From NCBI GenBank assembly GCA_009780245.1, contig WRAJ01000002.1:1-50987 (forward strand): a stretch of DNA of 50,987 bases, written 5' to 3'. A program made the position numbers and the translations under genes. Shown here one piece after another: positions 42,676 through 50,571 of this stretch (position 1 is the stretch's first letter; every line of letters begins with the position of its first letter). This DNA comes from Turicibacter sp. (GTDB lineage: Bacteria; Bacillota_I; Bacilli_A; MOL361; Turicibacteraceae). The notes beneath the pieces were generated by a model. The model did no database searches and was not told where the DNA came from. It saw only the letters and a program-made list of their open reading frames with translations.

Positions 42676-43699
42676 TATGAAAGATTACGTTTTAAACTTT
42701 GCGCAACAATTGTTGGCCATTGACAGTCCGTCTGGTTATTGCATGAAGGCTATCCAGTTTGTACAGGAAGAGGCTGAGCGGTTAGGTTATGCCACTAGCA
42801 GCAATAAGAAAGGGAATTTAGTTATCGACATTCCCGGTGATTCTGATAAAACGGTTGGGTTGTCTGCGCACGTTGATACGCTGGGCTTAATGGTCCGTAG
42901 CGTTAAGGCGGATGGGACGCTTGCTTTTACAACGGTTGGCGGGCCAATTTTACCGACTTACGACGGAGAATACTGTCGGATTCATACCCGCGACGGCAAG
43001 GTTTATACCGGAACGATCTTGGGTAATGCGACCTCTATCCATGTCCATAAAGAAGCAGCCACTGCTAAGCGAGACAGTGATACGATGCACGTTCGTATTG
43101 ATGAAAGGGTTGAGAATAAAGAAGATGTTTTAAAACTTGGGATTCAAAACGGGGACTTTATTGCCATCGATCCGAAGATTCAAGTGACGGAGGCGGGGTT
43201 TGTGAAGTCGCGGTTTCTTGATGATAAGATTAGTGTGGCGTGTATGGTGGGGATTTTGGCGCATTTGAAGGCGGCGCAGCTTGGTGTTCGTCACAATACG
43301 AAGGTGATTATTTCGACGTATGAGGAAGTTGGGCATGGTAGTAGTCAGATTCCGGCGGAGATTGAGGAATTAATTGCGGTGGATATGGGTTGTATCGGCG
43401 ATGATTTGGCGTGTACGGAGTACGATGTGAGTATTTGTGCGAAGGATGCGAGCGGGCCTTATGATTATGCGTTGACGAGTAGGTTGATTGAGTTAGCTAA
43501 GGGTGAGGAGCTCAATTATGTGGTTGATATTTATCCGATGTACGGCAGTGACGTGAGTGCGGCTTTGCGAGGTGGGAATGATATTCGTGGGGCATTGATT
43601 GGACCTGGTGTTGCGGCTTCGCACGGGATGGAGCGGACGCATTGGGAGGGGCTTGATAGTACGATTAGGTTGTTGTTGGCTTATTTGAGGGAAGGGTAG
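42662..43699 (+). CDS. M42 family metallopeptidase (glutamyl aminopeptidase-like)
   Basis: 345 residues from ATG 42662 (AAGGAGA, 8 bp; ATG 42656 is too close to the site). Metal- and active-site blocks of the M42 family: SAHVDTLG (usually AHxDE), FLDDKISVA, STYEEVGHG with the Glu pair, AVDMG and ASHGMERTH. The gene cleaves N-terminal residues from peptides in the cytoplasm as a large tetrahedral complex in known members. It directly follows the degenerate carbonic anhydrase remnant, which supplies the ribosome binding site. Confidence 0.88.
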   Translation: MENFNMKDYVLNFAQQLLAIDSPSGYCMKAIQFVQEEAERLGYATSSNKKGNLVIDIPGDSDKTVGLSAHVDTLGLMVRSVKADGTLAFTTVGGPILPTYDGEYCRIHTRDGKVYTGTILGNATSIHVHKEAATAKRDSDTMHVRIDERVENKEDVLKLGIQNGDFIAIDPKIQVTEAGFVKSRFLDDKISVACMVGILAHLKAAQLGVRHNTKVIISTYEEVGHGSSQIPAEIEELIAVDMGCIGDDLACTEYDVSICAKDASGPYDYALTSRLIELAKGEELNYVVDIYPMYGSDVSAALRGGNDIRGALIGPGVAASHGMERTHWEGLDSTIRLLLAYLREG

Positions 43700-43705
43700 G
43701 GTGAG

Positions 43706-43861
43706 ATGAAAATGTTCACAACTTTGAGTGAGGGGGTATTGTGGGTCGTTTTTGTAATTGAGCCAATCTTGATTAGCATCCTTTTTCGTTTAAATTGGAC
43801 TTTAGGCGTACTTTTAGCATTTGATGGATGTCAAAAAACACTAATATGCAACAATATTTGA
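43706..43861 (+). CDS. Possible small hydrophobic protein (51 residues)
   Basis: ATG 43706 follows AGGGTGAG that overlaps the peptidase end. The frame encodes a hydrophobic stretch (VLWVVFVIEPILISILF) and then LNWTLGVLLAFDGCQ. It includes the 24-nt block shared with 36792-36815, but read there in a different frame. No family recognised; it may be chance. The following 43862-44118 contains an inverted repeat and a promoter and no other gene. Confidence 0.3.
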   Translation: MKMFTTLSEGVLWVVFVIEPILISILFRLNWTLGVLLAFDGCQKTLICNNI

Positions 43862-43871
43862 GGATTCGTTT

Positions 43872-43900
43872 GTTTTTGACATGCAATAAATGTCAAAAAC
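43872..43900. repeat. Perfect inverted repeat in a 400-bp intergenic region
   Basis: GTTTTTGACAT and ATGTCAAAAAC (11-bp arms) with a 7-nt spacer. A related half-site ATGTCAAAAAACAC is at 43828-43841. No T-run follows, so operator-like. Confidence 0.6.
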
Positions 43901-43975
43901 ACGCCTTTTTGCTTTGAAATGACCAAAAGGCATATTTGAAAAGTTACGGTTGGGTGTTTTATTTTTGCAGCTCTA

Positions 43976-44006
<31 letters not shown>

Positions 44007-44059
44007 CATATGAGTTTTAGAAAAGTGAATGGCTTTTAAAGCTTCCCCCTCTTGCCTGC

Positions 44060-44100
44060 TTGTATTCGGGGTGAACATCTTGTAAAATTGTATGATACAA
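44060..44100 (+). promoter_or_regulatory. Promoter and palindrome upstream of the oxidoreductase gene
   Basis: -35 TTGTAT (44060-44065), 17-bp spacer, -10 TAAAAT (44083-44088). A perfect palindrome TTGTAT-G-ATACAA spans 44088-44100 over the expected start of transcription. A repressor site is likely. Confidence 0.6.
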
Positions 44101-44118
44101 CTGAAAGGACTGATCATC

Positions 44119-45195
44119 ATGATAACATTCGGATTATACGGTAGCGGCTGGCGCAGTGAATTTTTCCTTCATGTTGCTAAGTTGCTGCCAAAACAATTTT
44201 GCATAGACGGTGTCATTACAACGAATCCAGAAAAAGCAGCATACTTTAACAAAGAATTTGATGTCACCAGCTACGGCACGCTTGACGAATATCTAACAGA
44301 AAACACCCCCCTCTTTATCGTAGAGTCAGTGAACAAAGGCGTATCAGCGACCGTCACGATGAATATTGTTAATAAAGGCTTTCCTGTTTTAATGGAAACC
44401 CCAGCTGGAAAAGACATTGAAACGATGATCGCACTTTCAAAGGAAGTGGCCAATGGCGCAAAAATCCAAATTGCTGAGCAATATCCGTTTCATCCGCTAC
44501 ATGCAGCGAGACAAAACATCATTGCTGATCACAAGCTCGGAAATATCCAACACACACAAGTGTCATTTAGTCACGGTTATCATGGCATTGCTTTAATTCG
44601 TAAATTCCTTGGTATCGGCTTTGAAAACGTTGAAATTTCAGCTGTTTCTTTCCCTACTTCGGTTGCCAATGGGGTTACTAGAGACGGTGAACCTACCGAA
44701 GATAAGATGAATAAGAAAATCCAAACCATCGCCACATTGAAATTTGAAAACGGCCAAACCGCTTTGTATAATTTTGAAATGGATCAGCATCGCTCGTGGG
44801 TTCGGACGCCTATTATTCAAATCAAAGGCGATCGCGGTGAAATCTTTGGTGAAACAGTCAAATATCTGCTTGACTACAAAACACCTATTGAAAGTGAAAT
44901 ACGCCGTGTGACGCTTGGCGAAAATCAAAACGTCGAAGGATTTGGCCTTAAAGGATTGGTGGCAGCAAACACGTGGTATTACAAAAACCCCTATCCCAAC
45001 TCTCGTTTGACAGATGATGAAATCGCCGTTGCGATGTGTCTTGAAAAAATGGCGCATTACGTCGCAACTGGTGAATCGTTCTATAGCTTTGCTGAAGGTG
45101 CGCAAGATATGTATTTGGGGATGATGATAGAAGAAGCGGCCGCTTGTAAAAAGCCGATCACAACTGAAACGATGCCTTGGGTAAGTGCAAATTAA
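44119..45195 (+). CDS. Gfo/Idh/MocA family oxidoreductase
   Basis: 358 residues from ATG 44119 (AAAGGAC upstream; the in-frame ATG 44092 lies within the palindrome). The N-terminal Rossmann fold FGLYGSGWRSEFFL has G-x-G-x-x-R in place of the usual G-x-G-x-x-A/G. The EKP/EAP-like position in the family is VLMETPAGK. The dimeric domain has EQYPFHPLH. Such enzymes oxidise or epimerise sugars, inositols or similar with NAD(P). Nearby pectin genes hint at a sugar substrate, unproven. Confidence 0.82.
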   Translation: MITFGLYGSGWRSEFFLHVAKLLPKQFCIDGVITTNPEKAAYFNKEFDVTSYGTLDEYLTENTPLFIVESVNKGVSATVTMNIVNKGFPVLMETPAGKDIETMIALSKEVANGAKIQIAEQYPFHPLHAARQNIIADHKLGNIQHTQVSFSHGYHGIALIRKFLGIGFENVEISAVSFPTSVANGVTRDGEPTEDKMNKKIQTIATLKFENGQTALYNFEMDQHRSWVRTPIIQIKGDRGEIFGETVKYLLDYKTPIESEIRRVTLGENQNVEGFGLKGLVAANTWYYKNPYPNSRLTDDEIAVAMCLEKMAHYVATGESFYSFAEGAQDMYLGMMIEEAAACKKPITTETMPWVSAN

Positions 45196-45235
45196 AACCA
45201 GAAACCTAGATCAAAACTAGTGTTTCTGGTTTTTA
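45194..45235 (+). terminator. Rho-independent terminator after the oxidoreductase gene
   Basis: Stem AAAACCAGAAACCTAG / CTAGTGTTTCTGGTTTT with one bulge; T-rich end. The left arm contacts the gene stop. Confidence 0.88.
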
Positions 45236-45314
45236 CATATGGATTGAAATCCCAAATTTTTCCGCCACGTCTTTTATCATCATGTTAATCTATCTTTGTG
45301 TGTCACTACATCCC

Positions 45315-45980
45315 TCAACAAACTTGCAATTTCCCCCCACGCATCTCAAAGATGACATCGGCAATGGATGCGACTTCGGGTGAATGAGTCACGATGATTA
45401 CACATTTGTCCTCCTCGTGCGCTAACGCCTCTAGGATCTCTAAAATCTCCTGCTCGGTTTCAGTATCAAGGTTACCAGTTGGTTCGTCAGCAATAATGAC
45501 ACTCGGATGATGAGCTATCGCCCGTGCAATCCCCACTCGCTGTTGTTGACCACCTGATAATTTCAATGTTTTTCGCTTAGCCGTTTCTTCGTCAATCCCA
45601 ACTTGGTCAAGTAATCGCAAAGCAAAGTCTTTCTTATCACCAATGTCACTCTCACCAATGTTCATTGAAAGCACAATGTTCTCGACGGCTGTCATGTTGG
45701 TAATCAAATTATACGATTGAAAAATAACACCGATGTCATTCGCACGGTAATGATCACGGTCAAGGTTACTCAAATCATTTTGCTTGTAATAAATGGCGCC
45801 CCCTGTCGCTAAATCCAACCCCGAAATCAAAGACAGTAGTGTCGACTTCCCTACCCCAGATTTGCCGATGATCGCATAAATTTTTCCTGCTTCAAATTCA
45901 ACGTTTAACTTTTTGAAAATATCTTTATCGGTTCCGTCATAACGATACGAAACCATGTTTAAGGTTAATAAGCTCATCAT
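45315..45980 (-). CDS. ABC transporter ATP-binding protein (MacB/LolD type)
   Basis: 221 residues. Walker A IIGKSGVGKSTLL (about 37-49), Q-loop IFQSYNLI, signature LSGGQQQRVGIARAI (about 142), Walker B SVIIADEPTGNLD (about 165), switch His in VTHSPE. The start overlaps the permease stop by one base (TAATG), so translation is coupled. It is the last gene of the minus-strand RR-HK-permease-ATPase operon. Confidence 0.94.
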   Translation of the reverse strand: MMSLLTLNMVSYRYDGTDKDIFKKLNVEFEAGKIYAIIGKSGVGKSTLLSLISGLDLATGGAIYYKQNDLSNLDRDHYRANDIGVIFQSYNLITNMTAVENIVLSMNIGESDIGDKKDFALRLLDQVGIDEETAKRKTLKLSGGQQQRVGIARAIAHHPSVIIADEPTGNLDTETEQEILEILEALAHEEDKCVIIVTHSPEVASIADVIFEMRGGKLQVC

Positions 45981-47437
45981 TAATCACGCTCCATCAGTAT
46001 TTTTATCGGCTCGTATTTAGTCATATGAACCGTCGAACTAACCGCAGCAACAGTCATCAAAACCAAAGAAATGCCAACGATTTCTAACATTGTCCCACCA
46101 TTCAAACGCAAATCAAGTTGATCAATCGGCTCATATTCTGGCGTTTGTTCATCAGCAAAATGAACACCACCCCCAATGATAAACATATGCCCTGAATCAT
46201 CAACATCAGTTGCACTAGCAGTCGCTTCTACTTGCGCTTCCAACAACGTATCTGATATCGGTTGCGCCACTAATGAACCAATCCCTAATCCTACTACCAA
46301 GCAAATCGCTGTCAGTAATAACATTTCTGTCCATAACCCCATAACAACTTTTTTACGCTTCATTCCCATCGCGCGTAAAACCCCGATTTCATATTTTCGC
46401 TCACGAATAAAGATGGAAGATAGCAACATTAATATCACACTACCTAAGACTAAAACTACCAATAAAAATGTTTGAGCCACCTGTCGCAAGCCTTCTATCG
46501 GAGCAACCATCGCATAAAAATCCGCCGCATTACTACTGAATAATAACCATTCATTAACCCCCATTGCTCGGGCTTCTGCTTCAAAATCAGCAAGATAATT
46601 TGGGTTGTGCAAATAATAAACCACATCAAGTTCCATCCCAAGAGCATCTTCCAAATTATCCCCTAATGTATTGACAACGGTGTCAATCGAAGCTAAAACT
46701 TCATTGCGACGATTGGTTGTAGGTGGAATGAATCCCATCCCACTAAAACCTTCTGGCGTGAAATCCAAGTAAATCCCAGCAATGGTTAGCTGATATCCTT
46801 GCGTCGTAATCCCCTCACTAGCAAAAAGATTTCCTTGAAGCGTTAAGCTATCACCAATTGCCAGATCATTTAATTCAGCTAACTCTAAACTAATTAGCAC
46901 TTCCCCCTCTGCTTGTGGAAATTCCCCTGCATAAAGAACACGTTCCCCATTTTCAAACGCGTGTTGCCACATGCCACCAATCAATCGCAAGTTTGGCATC
47001 ACAAAATCTGAGACCTCGTTCATCTCCCCATCTGCGCCCATGATGATGGTACCGCCCGCACTACCCAGCATTTCGTTCATTTCTTCTTCGCCAAGCGTCG
47101 TCATACCTTCACCAAACGCAAACTTTTCGACAATCAACCGGTAATCTTGAATATATTCAGACTCTGCTAACGCCAACGTTTCTGCTAATGTCAATTGAGG
47201 AATGGGTGCCATCTCACCTGTGGCCTGCCGTTCTTCGAAAAAAGCTTCAATATCAGGCTGAATAATCACACGACTACCAAATTGTTCTTGATGAACATCG
47301 ATCAAGCTATCAGCGGTGTTCGTAATCGTTAGAGTGACAACCGTTGTGCCAATAATCGCTAACAAAATTAAAGCTAGCAAAATATTGCGTCCTTTGTTGC
47401 GCCCCAAATTCTTCAGGGCATTCATGAATATGTACAT
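45980..47437 (-). CDS. FtsX-like ABC transporter permease
   Basis: 485 residues from ATG at 47437 (minus strand) with a GAAGGAGGA site. One N-terminal helix (about 18-40) is followed by a ~300-residue extracellular MacB-core-like domain rich in Gly, Met and Glu. Helices follow at about 323-345, 370-395 and 450-470, with the family's REIRKYEIGVLRAMG-like block RERKYEIGVLRAMGMKRKKV. Its two-component system lies 51 bp upstream. Such modules often sense and expel antimicrobial peptides, or act in signalling only. Confidence 0.9.
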   Translation of the reverse strand: MYIFMNALKNLGRNKGRNILLALILLAIIGTTVVTLTITNTADSLIDVHQEQFGSRVIIQPDIEAFFEERQATGEMAPIPQLTLAETLALAESEYIQDYRLIVEKFAFGEGMTTLGEEEMNEMLGSAGGTIIMGADGEMNEVSDFVMPNLRLIGGMWQHAFENGERVLYAGEFPQAEGEVLISLELAELNDLAIGDSLTLQGNLFASEGITTQGYQLTIAGIYLDFTPEGFSGMGFIPPTTNRRNEVLASIDTVVNTLGDNLEDALGMELDVVYYLHNPNYLADFEAEARAMGVNEWLLFSSNAADFYAMVAPIEGLRQVAQTFLLVVLVLGSVILMLLSSIFIRERKYEIGVLRAMGMKRKKVVMGLWTEMLLLTAICLVVGLGIGSLVAQPISDTLLEAQVEATASATDVDDSGHMFIIGGGVHFADEQTPEYEPIDQLDLRLNGGTMLEIVGISLVLMTVAAVSSTVHMTKYEPIKILMERD

Positions 47438-47488
47438 GTTAAAGTCCTCCTTCGTTTTAAGTACACGTCCACTTTAACACGTCCGACC

Positions 47489-48664
47489 TTAAGTGATTGT
47501 TAAATTATTTTGTGTGATTAAAACTTTCGTCCCTTTTCCGGCTTTGCTAAAGATTAGAATGTCTATTTCGTGCTTATCAAGAATGTTTTTTGTGATTGAC
47601 AACCCTAACCCATGGCCACCCAATTCCTTCGAACGAGACGCATCAGCACAGTAGAACGGGTTGAAAATTTGCTTTAAATCTTTGAATGGGATGCCAATTC
47701 CTGTGTCGTCAATCACGATGCGACGGTTTGTGATGGTAATCTTCACGCTCCCCTCGGTGACGTTGTAGCGAATCGCGTTATGGACTAAATTAAAAAAGGC
47801 TTGCGCTAGTAGCCGTTTATCGCCGTGCCAGTCGCCATGCCCCGCCACACTGACTTGCAATTTTTTAGCAGCGATTTCCATTTGCAGCTTGGTTAAACTC
47901 TCGTCAAACAGCGTTCTCACTTCAAAGCTTTCTTGCTGTGATTCGTTCAACTCGTTATTAAACGACAAAAGCCCCTCGACTAGCCTAATTAAACTTTGTG
48001 TATCAGCAGCGACCGTGTCTAGCACTTCTTTATATTCTTCCACAGTCGGCTCATCGTCGAGCTTTAACACTTCGATGTTGGCTTGCATCGAAGCAAGCGG
48101 CGTCTTTAACTCGTGGGCGGCATTTTGGGCAAACAATTTCTGCATTTCAAACGAACGATTAAGCTTTTCTAGCATGTTATTAAACGAACGCGTTAATCGT
48201 GAAACTTCATCGTGTGCATTAGGTTGTGTTAGTTGTTTTGATAACTGGTTAGCATCAATCTCTTCGACCTGTTTAGCCAGAAATTTTATCGGTTTTAGCG
48301 CTTGTCCCGAAATGAGATACGCCATCAAGGTGCCTAAAATAATAAAAACAAAGGCAATCGCAAAGCTGAAAATTTGAAAGTCGGACTGCACTTGGAATAG
48401 TTCGCTGTGAATGGGATATGCACGCCAACCTTGCCTAATTTCAACATCGCTGCTGCTATTCAAAGACCATTGCCTGAACTCAGTGCTGTTTGGCTGAATG
48501 ACAAAGTATCGTTCCACCCCCATAAGCTCCAATTCCCGCAATGGCGTCAACACATTTTCGTGGGCATTAATATTGGTAAAAAACATCATGCCTAGTGCTG
48601 TCACCGTTAATGCGAAGACGGTTAAAATGGTTATTTTAATTCGCAAGGTCATTTTATTCCACAT
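47489..48664 (-). CDS. Sensor histidine kinase
   Basis: 391 residues from ATG at 48664, overlapping the regulator's end by 11 bp (an ATG at 48652 is an alternative start). Two membrane helices (about 9-28 and 96-116) flank a ~65-residue extracellular sensor. HAMP spans about 117-170, the H-box NAAHELKTPL about 183-192, the N-box LVHNAIRYN about 295, G1 DDTGIGIP about 324 and G2 GHGLGLSIT about 353. It phosphorylates the OmpR-type regulator encoded upstream and probably controls the adjacent ABC transporter. The extracellular loop contains MGVERYFVIQPNSTEFRQWS. Confidence 0.93.
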   Translation of the reverse strand: MWNKMTLRIKITILTVFALTVTALGMMFFTNINAHENVLTPLRELELMGVERYFVIQPNSTEFRQWSLNSSSDVEIRQGWRAYPIHSELFQVQSDFQIFSFAIAFVFIILGTLMAYLISGQALKPIKFLAKQVEEIDANQLSKQLTQPNAHDEVSRLTRSFNNMLEKLNRSFEMQKLFAQNAAHELKTPLASMQANIEVLKLDDEPTVEEYKEVLDTVAADTQSLIRLVEGLLSFNNELNESQQESFEVRTLFDESLTKLQMEIAAKKLQVSVAGHGDWHGDKRLLAQAFFNLVHNAIRYNVTEGSVKITITNRRIVIDDTGIGIPFKDLKQIFNPFYCADASRSKELGGHGLGLSITKNILDKHEIDILIFSKAGKGTKVLITQNNLTIT

Positions 48665-49307
48665 AATAACCACGTCCTCGTGCGTTTTTGATAAAGTCGT
48701 GCGGTAATTTTTTTCTTAAATTACTCAAATGAACCCGTAGCGAGTTGAAAGCATCATCAACATCGCTTTCCCAAACGTTATCAATGAGTTCAGTGCTAGT
48801 GATTGATTTCCCGCGATGTGAAGTTAAATAGGCTAGGATGGCATATTCCTTTTTCGGTAAGACGACTTCGGTTTCAGCGATGAAGACGCGTTTACTAGCC
48901 GTATCAACGGTCACGTCGTCAATTTCAATCAAAGTGTGAGACGTTTTAAAATCTCGTCGTAACAACGCCCTTACCCTTGCTTCCAGTTCGGTAAAATGAA
49001 ACGGTTTAACTAAGTAGTCATTTGCTCCTAGGTCGAGTCCGGCAATTTTCTCCTCCACTTGACTACGAGCCGATAAAATTAGAATGGGTATTTCTTGATT
49101 AACCGTCCTGATTTCTCGTAATACTTCTAACCCATCAAGTTTTGGTAAATTTAAATCAAGCAGAACGAGTGAATAGAGGTTAGCGAAGAATAACTCTAAT
49201 GCTTCTTCACCGTCCTTAGCCGCATCAACCGTGTACCCGAATTTTTTGAACCCTTTCACCAAAGCAGCTTGCAACGATTCGTTATCTTCAACAATTAGTA
49301 ATTTCAT
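48654..49307 (-). CDS. OmpR/PhoB-type response regulator
   Basis: 217 residues from ATG at 49307 (GGAGGTG upstream). The receiver has the acidic pair VEDN, the phospho-acceptor in SLVLLDLNLPKLDG (about Asp 51), the Thr/Ser in ILSARS and Lys in YLVKPF. The C-terminal winged helix (about 125-217) contains LPKKEYAILAYLTSHRGKSI and ends DFIKNARGRGYYVE. All catalytic residues are present, unlike the LytTR regulator at 23609. It is the first gene of the operon; a palindromic repeat lies just upstream. Confidence 0.95.
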   Translation of the reverse strand: MKLLIVEDNESLQAALVKGFKKFGYTVDAAKDGEEALELFFANLYSLVLLDLNLPKLDGLEVLREIRTVNQEIPILILSARSQVEEKIAGLDLGANDYLVKPFHFTELEARVRALLRRDFKTSHTLIEIDDVTVDTASKRVFIAETEVVLPKKEYAILAYLTSHRGKSITSTELIDNVWESDVDDAFNSLRVHLSNLRKKLPHDFIKNARGRGYYVE

Positions 49308-49337
49308 GTGATCGCACCTCCAACGATAAGAATGATT

Positions 49338-49402
49338 AAGCAATTGTAAAAGTGTCGTTAAACTTAAAATTTTAATGACAAAACGACACTTTGCAATTGC
49401 TT
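49338..49402. repeat. Palindromic repeat upstream of the two-component operon
   Basis: Arms at 49338-49359 (AAGCAATTGTAAAAGTGTCG and two more bases) and 49382-49402 (AACGACACTTTGCAATTGCT and one more) pair with one indel and one mismatch around an AT-rich 22-nt centre. The CAATTG termini resemble those of the 97-bp repeat elements but the inner sequence differs. Confidence 0.7.
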
Positions 49403-49445
49403 ATGAAAATTATAACACGTTTTTTGTTAAGTTTAAATTAAATAA

Positions 49446-49491
49446 ATGGTCCGATGACGTACTCACATGATGTGGCATGCCATCAGACCAT
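49446..49491 (-). terminator. Terminator-like hairpin after the frameshifted PH-domain gene
   Basis: Arms ATGGTCCGATG (49446-49456) and CATCAGACCAT (49481-49491) pair with one imperfect position; AT-rich sequence follows on the minus strand (TTATTTAATT). Loop 24 nt. Confidence 0.6.
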
Positions 49492-49957
49492 TACTTTTCG
49501 GCTTCTAACGTTTCAATAGCTTCTTGCATAGCCTTTATTTTCTTTTTTGATAACCCATGAGCAAAACTTTTTTCCTTACCACCCGTTTTCGGCTTGATAT
49601 ATAAAATTCTTGTAACAGCACCCCTAGCACGCACTTCTCCAAATCGTAAGAAATGAGTTGAGCGTTATATTGACCGATTATTTTTTTTCCTTTCAAACTC
49701 AATCGAGATACAATGACATGCCCATTTCCAACTTCAAAAGTGTAGTTTAAAAGAAAAAAATTCAAATAAGCAGCGACTAATAAAATAATGGGAATAGCAA
49801 TAATCGTCTGCGCATTTTCTGATACATTCATACCGACATCAAGAACGACATGCAGGATAAAAGCAAGAGGTAAAAAAACGCCTGCAATGATGATGAGAAA
49901 ACGTCCAATTACCAATTTCAATAAAGATATTCTAAATATTTGATAAGTTTTGTTCAT
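49491..49957 (-). pseudogene. PH-like domain membrane protein gene with a probable 1-base frameshift
   Basis: The frame from ATG 49957 (TAGGAGAT upstream) encodes two membrane helices (about 16-36 and 47-70) and a beta-rich domain (FEVGNGHVIVSRLSLKGKKI) up to SYDLEK, then turns Cys-, Val- and Arg-rich and stops at 49535. In another minus-strand frame the same DNA continues as GEVRARGAVTRILYIKPKTG, then KEKSFAHGLSKKKIKAMQEA and so on to a TAA at 49491-49493. That reads as the natural end of a bacterial PH-like domain. A missing base near the T-run at 49641-49643 would restore a 155-residue protein. Either a true inactivation or a sequencing error. Confidence 0.75.
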
Positions 49958-49987
49958 AAAATTGATCTCCTATTTGTGAAATTGGAT

Positions 49988-50479
49988 TTATAAGTTTTGA
50001 TAAGCATAAAAAATCCAATCATCAAAGACAGGATTATCAGCAGGTTCACGCCTGGTTTCTTTGAAACCGACACTTTCGTACATCCGTCGGGCAGGGATTA
50101 AATCAAGATTCGTTGACACTTCGATTTTCTTTGCCCCTGCTTGTAGTATTCTGTTAATCGCTTCTTGTAATTGCAATTTACCAAAACCATTACCTTTGTA
50201 TTTCGGGATGATGCCATTGTGGCCAATCGTTGCCCGCTCTGGTAATTCGCGTGGATCCCACATGACAACGCCAATCGGCTCTTCATTAAGGGTTGTAATA
50301 AAAACACAAGTATCAGCAATAGATAGATGATCGAAGAAAAACGCATCGGATTCATTGCGCCATTTCGTCTCAGCATCTGCTTGATAATATCTCTCATCAA
50401 ACGACCACGCTTGTTTTAGTATTTCAAAAATAGTTCCTTTTTCAAAATCACGAATATTCTTAAATTTTAATTCTGCCAT
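49988..50479 (-). CDS. GNAT family N-acetyltransferase
   Basis: 163 residues from ATG at 50479 (AAGGTGG, about 8 bp). The GNAT core has EEPIGVVMWDPRE, the acetyl-CoA loop YKGNGFGKLQL (about 95-105, Q/R-x-x-G-x-G/A-like), and STNLDLIPARRMYESVGFKE in the C-terminal half. Substrate unknown. A bidirectional hairpin separates it from the glycerate kinase gene on the same strand. Confidence 0.88.
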   Translation of the reverse strand: MAELKFKNIRDFEKGTIFEILKQAWSFDERYYQADAETKWRNESDAFFFDHLSIADTCVFITTLNEEPIGVVMWDPRELPERATIGHNGIIPKYKGNGFGKLQLQEAINRILQAGAKKIEVSTNLDLIPARRMYESVGFKETRREPADNPVFDDWIFYAYQNL

Positions 50480-50530
50480 TTTAAAAACCACCTTGTTCAG
50501 TATTTAGGTATGTATAAGTCTAAAATAATA

Positions 50531-50562
50531 CCCTACAAGTATAGCACTTGTAGGGATATTTG
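50531..50562. terminator. Bidirectional-looking hairpin terminator
   Basis: A perfect 10-bp stem CCCTACAAGT / ACTTGTAGGG with a 5-nt loop; on the minus strand it is followed by a T-rich tract and ends the glycerate kinase gene. Confidence 0.85.
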
Positions 50563-50571
50563 CATATGCTT

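Noticed and set aside
46176..46475. Plus-strand frame antisense to the FtsX permease
   Set aside because: Composition is that of a reversed permease (many Ile, Asn, Thr), no ribosome binding site, and it lies fully within a well-supported gene.
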